From: Ruoffia tabacinasalis
Lineage (GTDB): Bacteria; Bacillota; Bacilli; Lactobacillales; Aerococcaceae
Length of the DNA: 64,000 nt
Assembly: GCF_042652985.1 (NCBI RefSeq)
Contig: NZ_JBHSHQ010000008.1
Location: 10,039-74,038, forward strand
Reading direction: 5' to 3'
Shown: positions 51,984 through 60,681 of the stretch, one piece after another
Numbering within the stretch: position 1 is the stretch's first letter
Layout: every line of letters starts with the position of its first letter
The notes under the pieces: model-generated
Databases searched by the model: none
What the model saw: the letters and a program-made list of their open reading frames with translations, nothing else
What the model was told of the DNA's origin: nothing
Position numbers and translations under genes: made by a program

Positions 51984-53441
51984 ATGAAAAAAAGTTTTAA
52001 ATATGGGTCTATCGCCTCTATCGTCGTTATTTTCGCCTTTGTATTTTTTAGTTCATCTTCGCTATCAGAAGTTCATGGTTTTGAATGGTTATTTGGTGAC
52101 GAAGAATCGAATGTTGAAGAACTGAGTGATGATGATATTCAGAATTTTATGGATAATTACTATGCCATTCAACAATTCTATATTGAGGATGTAAGTAAAG
52201 ATCAATTAATGGAAGGTGCACTGAAAGGGATGGTAGATTCCATCGGAGACCCTTACTCAGAGTATTTAAATGCCCAAGAATCGGCAGATATGAATGAAAC
52301 CGTTGAAGGATCATTTCAAGGTGTCGGTATTCAAATTATGGCGAGCGATGACCAAATTGTTATTGTAACGCCGATAGATGGAACGCCAGCCAGTGAAGCC
52401 GGAATTCAACCGAATGATATTATTCTAGAAGCCGATGGTACTGAGCTAACTGGGATGGATACGAATGAAGTTGTTGAATTAATTCGTGGCCAAGAAGGCT
52501 CAACCGTGAATCTATTAATTCAACGTGGTACTTCAGAATTTAATGTTGAATTAGAACGTGCTGAAATTCCTATCACAACAGTGACTGGTGAATTGGATGA
52601 AGATGATGCGACCATCGGAAATGTTCAAATTACCCAGTTCAATGGAACAACTTATGATGAATTAGTCACAGCAGTTGAAGATTTACGTGAACAGGGCGCA
52701 ACATCCTTTGTATTTGATTTAAGATATAATCCAGGTGGATTGTTAGATCAAGGATTAGCCATTAGTAATATGTTCTTAGAAGACGATGAAATCATTATGC
52801 AAATGGAAGAGAGTGGGACAACAACATCCACTTATGTTGCGAATGATTCAGAATACGGAGATTTCCAAATTAATGAACCTTATGTCTTGTTAATTAATGA
52901 AGGTAGCGCGAGTGCAAGTGAAATTTTAGCAGCTGCGATTAAAGAAAATACTGACGCACCTATTGTAGGTACAACAAGTTTTGGTAAAGGTTCTGTACAA
53001 ACTATCTTAAATCCGACTGACTTCGGAGAGTTAAAACTAACTTTTGCGCGTTGGTTAACACCTAGCGGTGAGTGGATTCATGATGTAGGGGTTGAACCAA
53101 CAGTTCAAGTAGAAGGACATCCAATTGAAACGTCTATTATACTTGACTCTGAAGAAGTCCTTGCTTTAGGTGATGGCTCTGATCAAGTTGAATCACTTAC
53201 AAATATGTTAGATGCTTTTGGTTATGAAGTGAATGTCGGCACTTACTTTGATGAAACGATTCAAACAGCTGTCGAGCAGTTCCAAGAAGATAATGATTTA
53301 GAAGTCACTGGAGAAGTGACGGGTGAAACTGCCACGACTTTAAATACTAAAGCTAGAGAGTATATTCAAGAAAATGACGCTCAGTATGATGCTGCAGTGG
53401 ATGTGTTAGTTGAGTTAGTTTCCGAAGGTGAAGCAGCGTGA
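51984..53441 (+). CDS. ctpA: C-terminal processing peptidase (S41, CtpA/CtpB type)
   Basis: Serine-lysine protease on the outer face of the membrane. The 485-residue product has an N-terminal membrane anchor (about 7-30), a PDZ domain (about 95-190, GIQPNDIILEADGTEL), the protease core with GSASASE (residues 307-313, catalytic Ser) and GKGSVQ (Lys335), and a C-terminal peptidoglycan-binding domain (about 405-465, ETIQTAVEQFQEDNDLEVTG). It overlaps lepB by four bases, so the two are translationally coupled. Confidence 0.95.
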   Translation: MKKSFKYGSIASIVVIFAFVFFSSSSLSEVHGFEWLFGDEESNVEELSDDDIQNFMDNYYAIQQFYIEDVSKDQLMEGALKGMVDSIGDPYSEYLNAQESADMNETVEGSFQGVGIQIMASDDQIVIVTPIDGTPASEAGIQPNDIILEADGTELTGMDTNEVVELIRGQEGSTVNLLIQRGTSEFNVELERAEIPITTVTGELDEDDATIGNVQITQFNGTTYDELVTAVEDLREQGATSFVFDLRYNPGGLLDQGLAISNMFLEDDEIIMQMEESGTTTSTYVANDSEYGDFQINEPYVLLINEGSASASEILAAAIKENTDAPIVGTTSFGKGSVQTILNPTDFGELKLTFARWLTPSGEWIHDVGVEPTVQVEGHPIETSIILDSEEVLALGDGSDQVESLTNMLDAFGYEVNVGTYFDETIQTAVEQFQEDNDLEVTGEVTGETATTLNTKAREYIQENDAQYDAAVDVLVELVSEGEAA

Positions 53442-54031
53442 GATTGCTCAAGTATCTAATTAATGAATTAGTGAGTATCATATTTGCCGTATTGGTTGCA
53501 GTGCTAATCTTTTTAGCACTGCGCCATTATGTTTTACAGCCTTTTCAAGTCGAAGGAAGTTCGATGGAACCACAATTACATAATCAAGATCAGATGGTTA
53601 TGCTGAGAAATAATGAAATAGAACGCTTCGATGTTGTAGTATTCCCAGACCCTAGAGGTTCGGGGGACTCGTATGTGAAGCGAATCATCGGGCAACCCGG
53701 TGATGAGTTATATTTCTCAAATGATACATTATATTTAAACAATCAAGCAGTTGAAGAACCGTATTTAGAACCAATTAAATCAGAAACTGAAGGGAAATTT
53801 ACCGAAGATTTCAGTTTATGGGATACTTTAGGTTTGACGCAAGTTCCAGAAGGCTATTACTTTGTAATGGGAGACAATCGACCCTATTCGGGTGATAGTC
53901 GTCAGTTTGGACTCATTCAAGCCGAAGATATTCAAGGAGTGACTAATTTTGTCTACTTTCCTTTCGAACGATTTGGTAAGATAGAAGAGTATAATTTAAC
54001 AGAGAATGGAACAGTAAACATTTTAGAATAG
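53438..54031 (+). CDS. lepB: Signal peptidase I
   Basis: Cleaves Sec and Tat signal peptides. The 197-residue product has one N-terminal membrane segment (about 12-30), then the catalytic VEGSSMEP (Ser42) and the general base in YVKRIIG (Lys81), and the closing box MGDNRPYSGDSRQFG. Start GTG overlaps the ctpA stop (GTGA). It is the enzyme expected to cut the non-lipoprotein signal peptides at 21.8 and 41.2 kb. Confidence 0.95.
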   Translation: MRLLKYLINELVSIIFAVLVAVLIFLALRHYVLQPFQVEGSSMEPQLHNQDQMVMLRNNEIERFDVVVFPDPRGSGDSYVKRIIGQPGDELYFSNDTLYLNNQAVEEPYLEPIKSETEGKFTEDFSLWDTLGLTQVPEGYYFVMGDNRPYSGDSRQFGLIQAEDIQGVTNFVYFPFERFGKIEEYNLTENGTVNILE

Positions 54032-54044
54032 AGGTGGATATTTT

Positions 54045-54908
54045 ATGTCATCAAATATTATACAGTGGTTTCCCGGTCATATGGCGAAAGCTAGACGTGA
54101 AGCTACAGAAAAAATGCATCTAGTTGATGTCGTTATTGAATTAGTTGACGCTAGAATTCCAGAATCAAGCCGTAATCCAATGATTAATGAGATTGTTGGA
54201 AACAAACCAAGAATTATTGCATTGAATAAAAGTGATTTAGCCGATAGTGAAGTAACGAATCTATGGTTAGACTATTATGAATCACAGAATATACCTGCTG
54301 TCGCGATTGATTCGCAACACAATAAGGGTTTACGAAAACTTCAACAAAGAATCCAAGCAATTATGGCGGATTACTTTGAGAAACAAAAAGAACGAGGCGT
54401 TAAACCAAGAGCCATTCGTTTGATGATCCTTGGAATTCCTAACGTCGGTAAGTCTACTTTGATTAATCGATTTGTAGGAAAGAACCAAGCACAAACGGGG
54501 AACAAGCCAGGGGTCACTAAAGCCCAACGTTGGCTAAAAATTAATAAAGACTTTGAATTATTAGATACACCTGGTATTTTATGGCCTAAATTCGAAGATC
54601 CGAATGTGGGAACTAAATTAGGCATTACAGGTGCGATTAAAGATACATTATTATATATGGACGATCTTGCTTTATTTTTACTTGCATACTACCAAGAGAA
54701 TCATGTAGATCTTTTAGTTAACAGATACAATGTGACTCAAGACGATGTATTAAATAATACACCGGTAGACTTATTAATTAAAATTACCGAAAAAATGAAC
54801 TTGAGAGATGACTATGAAGCCGCAAGCCAAAGAATCATCTTTGATTACCGAAAAAATAACTTAGGCTCAGTGACATTAGATAAAGTTGAGCAAGTGACAC
54901 ATGAGTAA
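54045..54908 (+). CDS. rbgA: Ribosome biogenesis GTPase RbgA (YlqF)
   Basis: Circularly permuted GTPase needed for late 50S assembly. The 287-residue product shows the permuted order: G4 NKSD (about 66) comes before G1 GIPNVGKSTLINR (about 128) and G3 DTPG. It begins IQWFPGHMAKARRE, characteristic of the family. Its stop overlaps the rnhB start by eight bases. Confidence 0.96.
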   Translation: MSSNIIQWFPGHMAKARREATEKMHLVDVVIELVDARIPESSRNPMINEIVGNKPRIIALNKSDLADSEVTNLWLDYYESQNIPAVAIDSQHNKGLRKLQQRIQAIMADYFEKQKERGVKPRAIRLMILGIPNVGKSTLINRFVGKNQAQTGNKPGVTKAQRWLKINKDFELLDTPGILWPKFEDPNVGTKLGITGAIKDTLLYMDDLALFLLAYYQENHVDLLVNRYNVTQDDVLNNTPVDLLIKITEKMNLRDDYEAASQRIIFDYRKNNLGSVTLDKVEQVTHE

Positions 54909-55698
54909 AATGACTATCAAAGACATCAAGGAATTGTTATCTAATGAAGAATTGACGGAGGCTCAATTGACTGAGTTAAAACTAGACGAACGCAAAGGTG
55001 TTCAGAAATTATTAAAGCAATTCGAAATTAAAAAGCAAAAGTTAGCAAATCAATTACTTGAGCATCAGACGAGATTAGAATTCGAACTTGATCTTTATGA
55101 CAAGCAAAATCTAACGTATATTGCGGGAATTGATGAAGTAGGTCGTGGTCCACTTGCTGGACCGGTAGTTGCGGCCAGTGTTATATTACCTCGAGATATG
55201 GATAAACTTGTTGGAATTAATGATTCTAAATCATTATCACACGCTAAACGTGTTGAATACGCAAAAGTAATTAAAGAAGTGGCCATTGCTTACAGTATTA
55301 TTGAAATAGATAACTCTGTAATTGATAAGGTTAACATACTGGAAGCTACAAAGATAGCTATGTTAAAAAGTGTAAGTGAGTTACCAATTAAGCCACAACA
55401 CTTGTTAATTGATGCACTTAATTTGAACACTGATATTCCACAAACTAAAATTATTAAAGGTGATGAACGATCGATTTCCATTGCAGCAGCGAGTATTATA
55501 GCAAAAGTACATCGAGATGAGCTGATGTTAAGTTATCATCGATTATATCCTGAATTTGAATTTGATAAAAATATGGGTTACGGGACAAAAAATCACTTAG
55601 ATGCCTTACAACAATTTGGCTATACACCGATTCATAGACATTCATTTTCACCCGTAAGTAATGCGACATCGATATATAATAGTAGAAAGACGAAATAA
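54901..55698 (+). CDS. rnhB: Ribonuclease HII
   Basis: Cuts RNA in RNA-DNA hybrids, including single ribonucleotides. The 265-residue product has the N-terminal extension usual in Firmicutes (1-70), then YIAGIDEVGRGPLAGPVVAA with catalytic D-E of DEVGRG (about 78-83), and the later acidic residues in LLIDALN and KVHRDELM. The rbgA-rnhB-dprA-topA order is conserved in Bacilli. Confidence 0.96.
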   Translation: MSKMTIKDIKELLSNEELTEAQLTELKLDERKGVQKLLKQFEIKKQKLANQLLEHQTRLEFELDLYDKQNLTYIAGIDEVGRGPLAGPVVAASVILPRDMDKLVGINDSKSLSHAKRVEYAKVIKEVAIAYSIIEIDNSVIDKVNILEATKIAMLKSVSELPIKPQHLLIDALNLNTDIPQTKIIKGDERSISIAAASIIAKVHRDELMLSYHRLYPEFEFDKNMGYGTKNHLDALQQFGYTPIHRHSFSPVSNATSIYNSRKTK

Positions 55699-55722
55699 TT
55701 TAAATTATTTCGTCTTTTTTTA
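55688..55722 (+). terminator. Intrinsic terminator at the end of rnhB
   Basis: 13-bp stem (55688-55700 with 55703-55715) that begins inside the last codons of rnhB, followed by TTTTTTT. Confidence 0.85.
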
Positions 55723-55766
55723 ATGGATTTGCCTCTTTTTTTTGTATATATATATGGAGGTGTAAA

Positions 55767-56672
55767 ATGAAATTAAAAATTAAAGAACAACTCGTTTTCC
55801 TAAAAGCAAAAAATGTATCACACAAAGTATTGGCTACTTATTTAGAAGTCATTATGGATGATCGATTATTAAGAGAAGAACTTGAACCCCAAGAATGTCA
55901 GAGAATATTAATTGAAGTTAAACAAAGAAAACAAGTAAAACTGGCAGCGGAAATAAATTTTAATCATATTCGTACAACTGAGTTAACTACTTTAACTCAA
56001 TTAGCACAGCATTCTATTATGATAGGTGAATATCATTATCCAATGTTGTGGTACCATACGGCACAACCACCCATACTTGTCTTTTACAGGGGAGATATAG
56101 AACTTTTAAGAGAACCGAAGGTTTCTGTCATTGGGACACGGCAAATTACCACATATGGAAAGTTAGTCACTCGTGAGATAATAGAAGCCTTATCAAAAGA
56201 AGCATGGGTGAGCGTATCAGGCTTAGCTTTAGGTGTTGATGCTTCAGTACATGAGTATTCACTCGAACATCCTAATGGTAGAAGTATTGCGATTATACCA
56301 TGTGGCTTGGACTATTATTACCCAAGGGCGAATAAATATATTCAAAAAAGAATGGAACAACAAGATCTCATATTAAGTGAGTATTTGCCCAACATTAAGC
56401 CGATGAAACATCATTTTGTATTAAGAAATCGATTAGTAGCCGGCTTATCCAAGGCAACCATCGTCATTGAAGCAGCACAAAAAAGCGGCAGTTTAATCAC
56501 TGCTAACTACGCCTTGCAGTATAACCGCGAAGTCTTTGCTGTACCTGGGCGTATTACCGATGAACAATCAAGAGGGTCTAATGACTTAATCCAAATCGGA
56601 GCAACACCTATATTAGATATTCCATCGATGATTGACGAATTAAGGGGAATTTTTCAAATGCAAGGATATTAA
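55767..56672 (+). CDS. dprA: DNA processing protein DprA/Smf
   Basis: Loads RecA on incoming single strands in natural transformation and protects them. The 301-residue product has an N-terminal helical region (1-70) and the Rossmann core: VSVIGTRQITTYG (about 116), SGLALGVDASVH, RNRLVAGLS, EAAQKSGSLITANYAL and VFAVPGRI. There is no C-terminal winged helix of the long form. It shows that the organism keeps at least one competence gene; no others lie in this window. ATG follows GGAGGTG. Confidence 0.95.
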   Translation: MKLKIKEQLVFLKAKNVSHKVLATYLEVIMDDRLLREELEPQECQRILIEVKQRKQVKLAAEINFNHIRTTELTTLTQLAQHSIMIGEYHYPMLWYHTAQPPILVFYRGDIELLREPKVSVIGTRQITTYGKLVTREIIEALSKEAWVSVSGLALGVDASVHEYSLEHPNGRSIAIIPCGLDYYYPRANKYIQKRMEQQDLILSEYLPNIKPMKHHFVLRNRLVAGLSKATIVIEAAQKSGSLITANYALQYNREVFAVPGRITDEQSRGSNDLIQIGATPILDIPSMIDELRGIFQMQGY

Positions 56673-56709
56673 TTAAATGACACGTATATATATAGAAGAA
56701 AAAATTCAT

Positions 56710-56737
56710 TTGAACTTTATTTTATTGTCTATATAAT
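56710..56737 (+). promoter_or_regulatory. Distal promoter of topA
   Basis: TTGAAC (56710-56715), 16-base spacer, TATAAT (56732-56737). Confidence 0.55.
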
Positions 56738-56769
56738 GGATAGAAAAATATAAAGTTGAAAATTACTAT

Positions 56770-56798
56770 TTGACATCATTATCAGAATGGACTAATAT
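56770..56798 (+). promoter_or_regulatory. Proximal promoter of topA
   Basis: TTGACA (56770-56775), 17-base spacer, TAATAT (56793-56798). With the distal one this makes a tandem pair, as seen for supercoiling-controlled topoisomerase genes elsewhere. Confidence 0.65.
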
Positions 56799-56861
56799 GT
56801 TTACGATTTTATAAATTAAACATATCGAAAAATAAAAATAATTTAAAGGAGTTGATTGAGG

Positions 56862-58922
56862 GTGGCATATAAATATTTAGTCATCGTCGAATCACCAACC
56901 AAAGCTAAAACAATAGATAAATATTTAGGTAGAAACTATAAAGTTGTAGCGAGTAAAGGTCACTTAAGAGACTTACCAAAAAGTAAGATGGGGATTGATT
57001 TTGAAAATAATTTTGATCCTCAATATATAACTATACGTGGCCGTGGTGATACTGTTAAAGAATTAAAAAAATTAGCAAAAAAAGCTGAAAAAGTCTATCT
57101 CGCAGCCGATCCGGACCGCGAAGGGGAAGCAATTGCTTGGCATTTAAGCTATATTCTAGGCTTAGAAGAAGGAGACAAAAACCGCGTTGTATTTAACGAG
57201 GTTACTAAAGATGCTGTTAAAGACGCATTTAAAACTCCGAGAGAAATTAACCAGGACTTAGTTGACTCACAACAAGCCCGTCGTATTTTAGACCGAATTG
57301 TTGGGTATTCAATTTCACCATTACTTTGGAAAAAAATCAAAGGTGGTTTGAGTGCAGGGCGAGTTCAATCAACGGCCTTAAAATTAATCATTGACCGTGA
57401 GAATGAGATTCGAGCATTTAAACCTGAAGAATATTGGTCAATTCCTACTAAATTCAAAAAAGGTCGCTCAAGTTTTGAAGCACAATTCTATGGTGAGAAT
57501 GGTAAAAAGGTTGAACTGACTTCTGAAGAGCAAGTAAAAGGGATCTTAGATAAACTCGAACAAGATAAAGAATTTAAAATTGTTGATATCGAAGAAAAAG
57601 AACGTCGTCGTAAACCACCTAAACCTTACACGACAAGTACACTTCAACAAGATGCATCAAACCGTATTAATTTCCGAGCTGGGAAAACGATGATGATTGC
57701 TCAACAATTATATGAAGGGATTGCGATTGGGAAGAATACAATCGGTTTAATCACTTATATGCGTACGGACTCGACACGTATTTCTCAAACAGCTAAAGCA
57801 AGTTCAAGTAATTATATTAAAGAGAAATTCGGTCAAGAGTATCTTGGAAAAGGTGCAGCAGTGACAAATTCTGCTAACACCCAAGATGCCCATGAGGCGA
57901 TTCGTCCTTCAGATGTGACTTTAGCGCCGGATGACATTAAAGAATATCTATCGCGTGATCAATTTAGATTATATTCATTAATTTGGTCACGTTTCGTAGC
58001 GAGCCAAATGACAGATGCTGTGTATGACACAATTCGTGCTGACATCACTCAAAACGACGTGAATTTTCGTGCGAATGGCTCTCGAATAAAATTCGAAGGG
58101 TTCTTAAAAGTATATGAATCTAAATCTAAAAAAGATAATTACTTACCAGACTTATCTGTAGACGATTTAGTTAAACTTGCTGAAATTAATCCAGAACAAC
58201 ACTTTACTCAACCGCCTGCTCGATACAATGAAGCAAGTTTAGTGAAGGTTCTTGAAGAATTAGGTGTCGGTCGTCCGTCAACTTATGCACCAACACTTGA
58301 AACATTGAGAAAAAGATACTATGTTAAAATGGTCGCAAAACGATTTGAACCGACAGAACTTGGTGAAATTGTTAATAGTGTGATGGTAGAGTTCTTCCCA
58401 GATATCGTTGATACTGACTTTACAGCTGGTATGGAAAGAGGCTTGGATGAGGTTGAAGACGGTAAGCAAAATTGGGTTAAATTATTAGACGAATTCTATA
58501 CTGGCTTCGATAAAGAAATTAAACAAGCTGAAGTTAATATGGAAGAAATCGAAATTAAAGATGAACCTGCTGGCTTTGATTGTGATGTTTGCGGACATCC
58601 AATGGTAATTAAAATTGGCCGTTATGGTAAATTCTACGCATGTAGTGCTTTCCCAGACTGTCGAAATACGAAAGCCATCGTTAAGAAGATCGGCGTTACT
58701 TGTCCAACATGTAAAGAAGGCGAAGTTGTTGAGCGTAAATCTAAGAAAAATAGAATTTTCTATGGATGTACTCGCTATCCTGAATGTGACTTTGTTTCAT
58801 GGGATAAACCAATTGCACGTTCTTGTCCAAAATGTGATCACTTCTTAACTGAAAAAGTAACAAGAAAAGGTAGTCAAGTGAAATGTAGTAACTGTGATTA
58901 CGCTGAAGAATTAGTAAATTAA
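56862..58922 (+). CDS. topA: DNA topoisomerase I
   Basis: Relaxes negative supercoils. The 686-residue product has the Toprim domain (LVIVESPTKAKTIDKYL, about 5-21; AADPDREGEAIAWH, about 78-91), the active-site Tyr299 in LITYMRTDSTR, and three C-terminal four-cysteine zinc motifs (about 570-685). I chose GTG at 56862, nine bases after AAAGGAG; TTG at 56856 is only three bases from it. Confidence 0.97.
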   Translation: MAYKYLVIVESPTKAKTIDKYLGRNYKVVASKGHLRDLPKSKMGIDFENNFDPQYITIRGRGDTVKELKKLAKKAEKVYLAADPDREGEAIAWHLSYILGLEEGDKNRVVFNEVTKDAVKDAFKTPREINQDLVDSQQARRILDRIVGYSISPLLWKKIKGGLSAGRVQSTALKLIIDRENEIRAFKPEEYWSIPTKFKKGRSSFEAQFYGENGKKVELTSEEQVKGILDKLEQDKEFKIVDIEEKERRRKPPKPYTTSTLQQDASNRINFRAGKTMMIAQQLYEGIAIGKNTIGLITYMRTDSTRISQTAKASSSNYIKEKFGQEYLGKGAAVTNSANTQDAHEAIRPSDVTLAPDDIKEYLSRDQFRLYSLIWSRFVASQMTDAVYDTIRADITQNDVNFRANGSRIKFEGFLKVYESKSKKDNYLPDLSVDDLVKLAEINPEQHFTQPPARYNEASLVKVLEELGVGRPSTYAPTLETLRKRYYVKMVAKRFEPTELGEIVNSVMVEFFPDIVDTDFTAGMERGLDEVEDGKQNWVKLLDEFYTGFDKEIKQAEVNMEEIEIKDEPAGFDCDVCGHPMVIKIGRYGKFYACSAFPDCRNTKAIVKKIGVTCPTCKEGEVVERKSKKNRIFYGCTRYPECDFVSWDKPIARSCPKCDHFLTEKVTRKGSQVKCSNCDYAEELVN

Positions 58923-58931
58923 TCCAATTTG

Positions 58932-58966
58932 CGATAACTATTCAATTGAGTAGTTATCGTTTTTTT
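58932..58966 (+). terminator. Intrinsic terminator after topA
   Basis: 12-bp stem (58932-58943 with 58948-58959, one G:T pair), loop AATT, then TTTTTTT. Confidence 0.88.
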
Positions 58967-58999
58967 ATTTATAAATTTCATATTTAGTTTATGAAAACG

Positions 59000-59008
59000 T
59001 GTTAAACT
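59000..59008 (+). promoter_or_regulatory. Possible extended -10 promoter of the xerC operon
   Basis: TGT-TAAACT, about 190 bases before xerC, upstream of the leader structure listed next. Weak support. Confidence 0.3.
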
Positions 59009-59048
59009 AATAAAGTACTATAAAAATGATACGGTTTTCATATTAATC

Positions 59049-59126
59049 AGACCTTGGAAGGATTACAAAATGCATTTTAATTGATAGAATGTTAAAAGGT
59101 ACTGTAAAATGGTATGGACCTTTTTT
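59049..59126 (+). promoter_or_regulatory. Leader upstream of xerC with competing hairpins
   Basis: AAAAGGT (59094-59100) can pair with ACCTTTTT downstream (59118 on) to make a terminator-like stem with a T-run, or with ACCTT upstream (59051-59055), which would prevent it. A four-codon frame (ATG at 59070, behind GGAAGG) lies between. This is the layout of an attenuator, but no family match was recognised. Confidence 0.4.
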
Positions 59127-59197
59127 ATAGGATTAACTTAAAAGTAAAAATATTGCGATAGATGCATGAAAGACTTATAGTTGAAATGAGGGATAGA

Positions 59198-60118
59198 ATG
59201 GAAGAATATATGAGTCAATTTCTAAATCATATTGAGAATGAACGACGTTACTCTAAACAAACTGTCCTGGCCTATTCAAAAGACTTGAAGGAATTTCATA
59301 ATTTTTTAAAAAGTTCTGGAGAAACAGATATTTCAAAATTAGTCTATCAAGATTTTAGACTATTTTTAGCTTTTTTAAATGAGAGAGAATTAGCCCGAAC
59401 AACCATTTCTAGAAAGTTATCAAGTTTACGAGTATTTTTTAAATACGCTTTAAGAATGGAATGGATCGAAAGTAATCCAATGGAGTTAATTCAATACAGT
59501 GTTAAAAAACAACATTTACCTGAATTTTTTTATGAAGATGAGATGCGAGAACTATTTACCGCGATTGAAGTGTCAGAGTCATCCATGCAGTTGTTACATA
59601 GTGCATTGGTAGAGTTACTCTATGCCACTGGAATGCGAGTTAGTGAGTTAACTAACTTGACACTCCAGCAAGTAGATTACGATATGTCACTAGTTCGAGT
59701 GATTGGTAAAGGGAATAAAGAACGCATTATTCCTGTAGGCGATTTTGCATTAAAAAGCCTAACAAAATATATTCAGGAATTAAGACCTGAACTTGTTGCT
59801 AAAAGTAAGCCAGAAGATAGGAATTATGTTTTTTTATCAAAAACGGGCTTACAACTAAGTCCAACGCAAGTTAGGAAGATACTTAATTCCATCGTTAAAG
59901 AAGCCGGACTAAACCTTTCAATTCATCCTCATAAACTTCGCCATACATTTGCGACGCATTTATTGAATAATGGAGCAGATATGCGGAGTGTGCAGGAATT
60001 ATTAGGACACGAAGACTTAAGTTCAACGCAAGTTTATACACATGTAACAAAAGATCGTTTAAGGAGCACTTATTTAAATGTGTTTCCAAGAGCAAAGCGA
60101 CAATCTAAGGAGGAATAA
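59198..60118 (+). CDS. xerC: Tyrosine recombinase XerC (CodV type)
   Basis: Resolves chromosome dimers at dif. The 306-residue product has the SAM-like N-terminal domain (FLNHIENERRYSKQTVLAY) and the catalytic domain with Arg in YATGMRVSEL, Lys in GKGNKER, HKLRHTFATHLL, and Tyr in QVYTHVT. Start is uncertain: ATG at 59198 has GAGGG five bases upstream and fits homologue length; ATGs at 59162 and 59186 are in frame. hslV follows after two bases. Confidence 0.92.
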   Translation: MEEYMSQFLNHIENERRYSKQTVLAYSKDLKEFHNFLKSSGETDISKLVYQDFRLFLAFLNERELARTTISRKLSSLRVFFKYALRMEWIESNPMELIQYSVKKQHLPEFFYEDEMRELFTAIEVSESSMQLLHSALVELLYATGMRVSELTNLTLQQVDYDMSLVRVIGKGNKERIIPVGDFALKSLTKYIQELRPELVAKSKPEDRNYVFLSKTGLQLSPTQVRKILNSIVKEAGLNLSIHPHKLRHTFATHLLNNGADMRSVQELLGHEDLSSTQVYTHVTKDRLRSTYLNVFPRAKRQSKEE

Positions 60119-60120
60119 TA

Positions 60121-60648
60121 ATGACAACAATATGTGCAGTTAAAAAAGATAATAAAGTAGCAATGGCCGGAGACGGTCAAGTAACAATGGGTGAAAGTGT
60201 TATTATGAAAGGTGGCGCCAAGAAATTACGCCGTATTTATAATAATGATGTCATTGTTGGCTTTGCTGGTGGGGTTGCGGATGCGATTACCTTATCAGAA
60301 ATGTTTGAGGAAAAACTCCAAGCTCACCAAGGACAATTAGCTCGTGCGGCGGTTGAGGTTGCTAAACAATGGCGCACAGACCGTTCACTTCAAAAATTAG
60401 AAGCATTATTAATCGTTATGGACCGCAACAACATCTTACTTGTTAGTGGGACGGGTGAAGTCATTGAACCAGATGATGGCGTCTTAACGATTGGATCAGG
60501 AGGTAACTTTGCCTTATCTGCAGCCAGAGCAATGTTAAGATATGGTAACTTATCTGCGGAAGAGATTGCCAAAAACTCTTTACAAATTGCAAGTGAGATT
60601 GATGTATTTACAAACGATAATATTATTGTCGAATCATTTAAAGATTAA
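60121..60648 (+). CDS. hslV: ATP-dependent protease subunit HslV (ClpQ)
   Basis: Proteasome-like peptidase of the HslUV complex. The 175-residue product begins MTTICAVKKDNKVAMAGDGQ; removal of Met exposes the catalytic Thr, as in E. coli HslV, whereas Bacillus CodW uses Ser. Other motifs are MKGGAKKLRRIY and TIGSGGNFALSAARAM. ATG follows AAGGAGG. Operon xerC-hslV-hslU, as in Bacillus, but codY does not follow. Confidence 0.96.
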   Translation: MTTICAVKKDNKVAMAGDGQVTMGESVIMKGGAKKLRRIYNNDVIVGFAGGVADAITLSEMFEEKLQAHQGQLARAAVEVAKQWRTDRSLQKLEALLIVMDRNNILLVSGTGEVIEPDDGVLTIGSGGNFALSAARAMLRYGNLSAEEIAKNSLQIASEIDVFTNDNIIVESFKD

Positions 60649-60681
60649 TTTATACAATTACAGATTTACTAGGAGGATATC

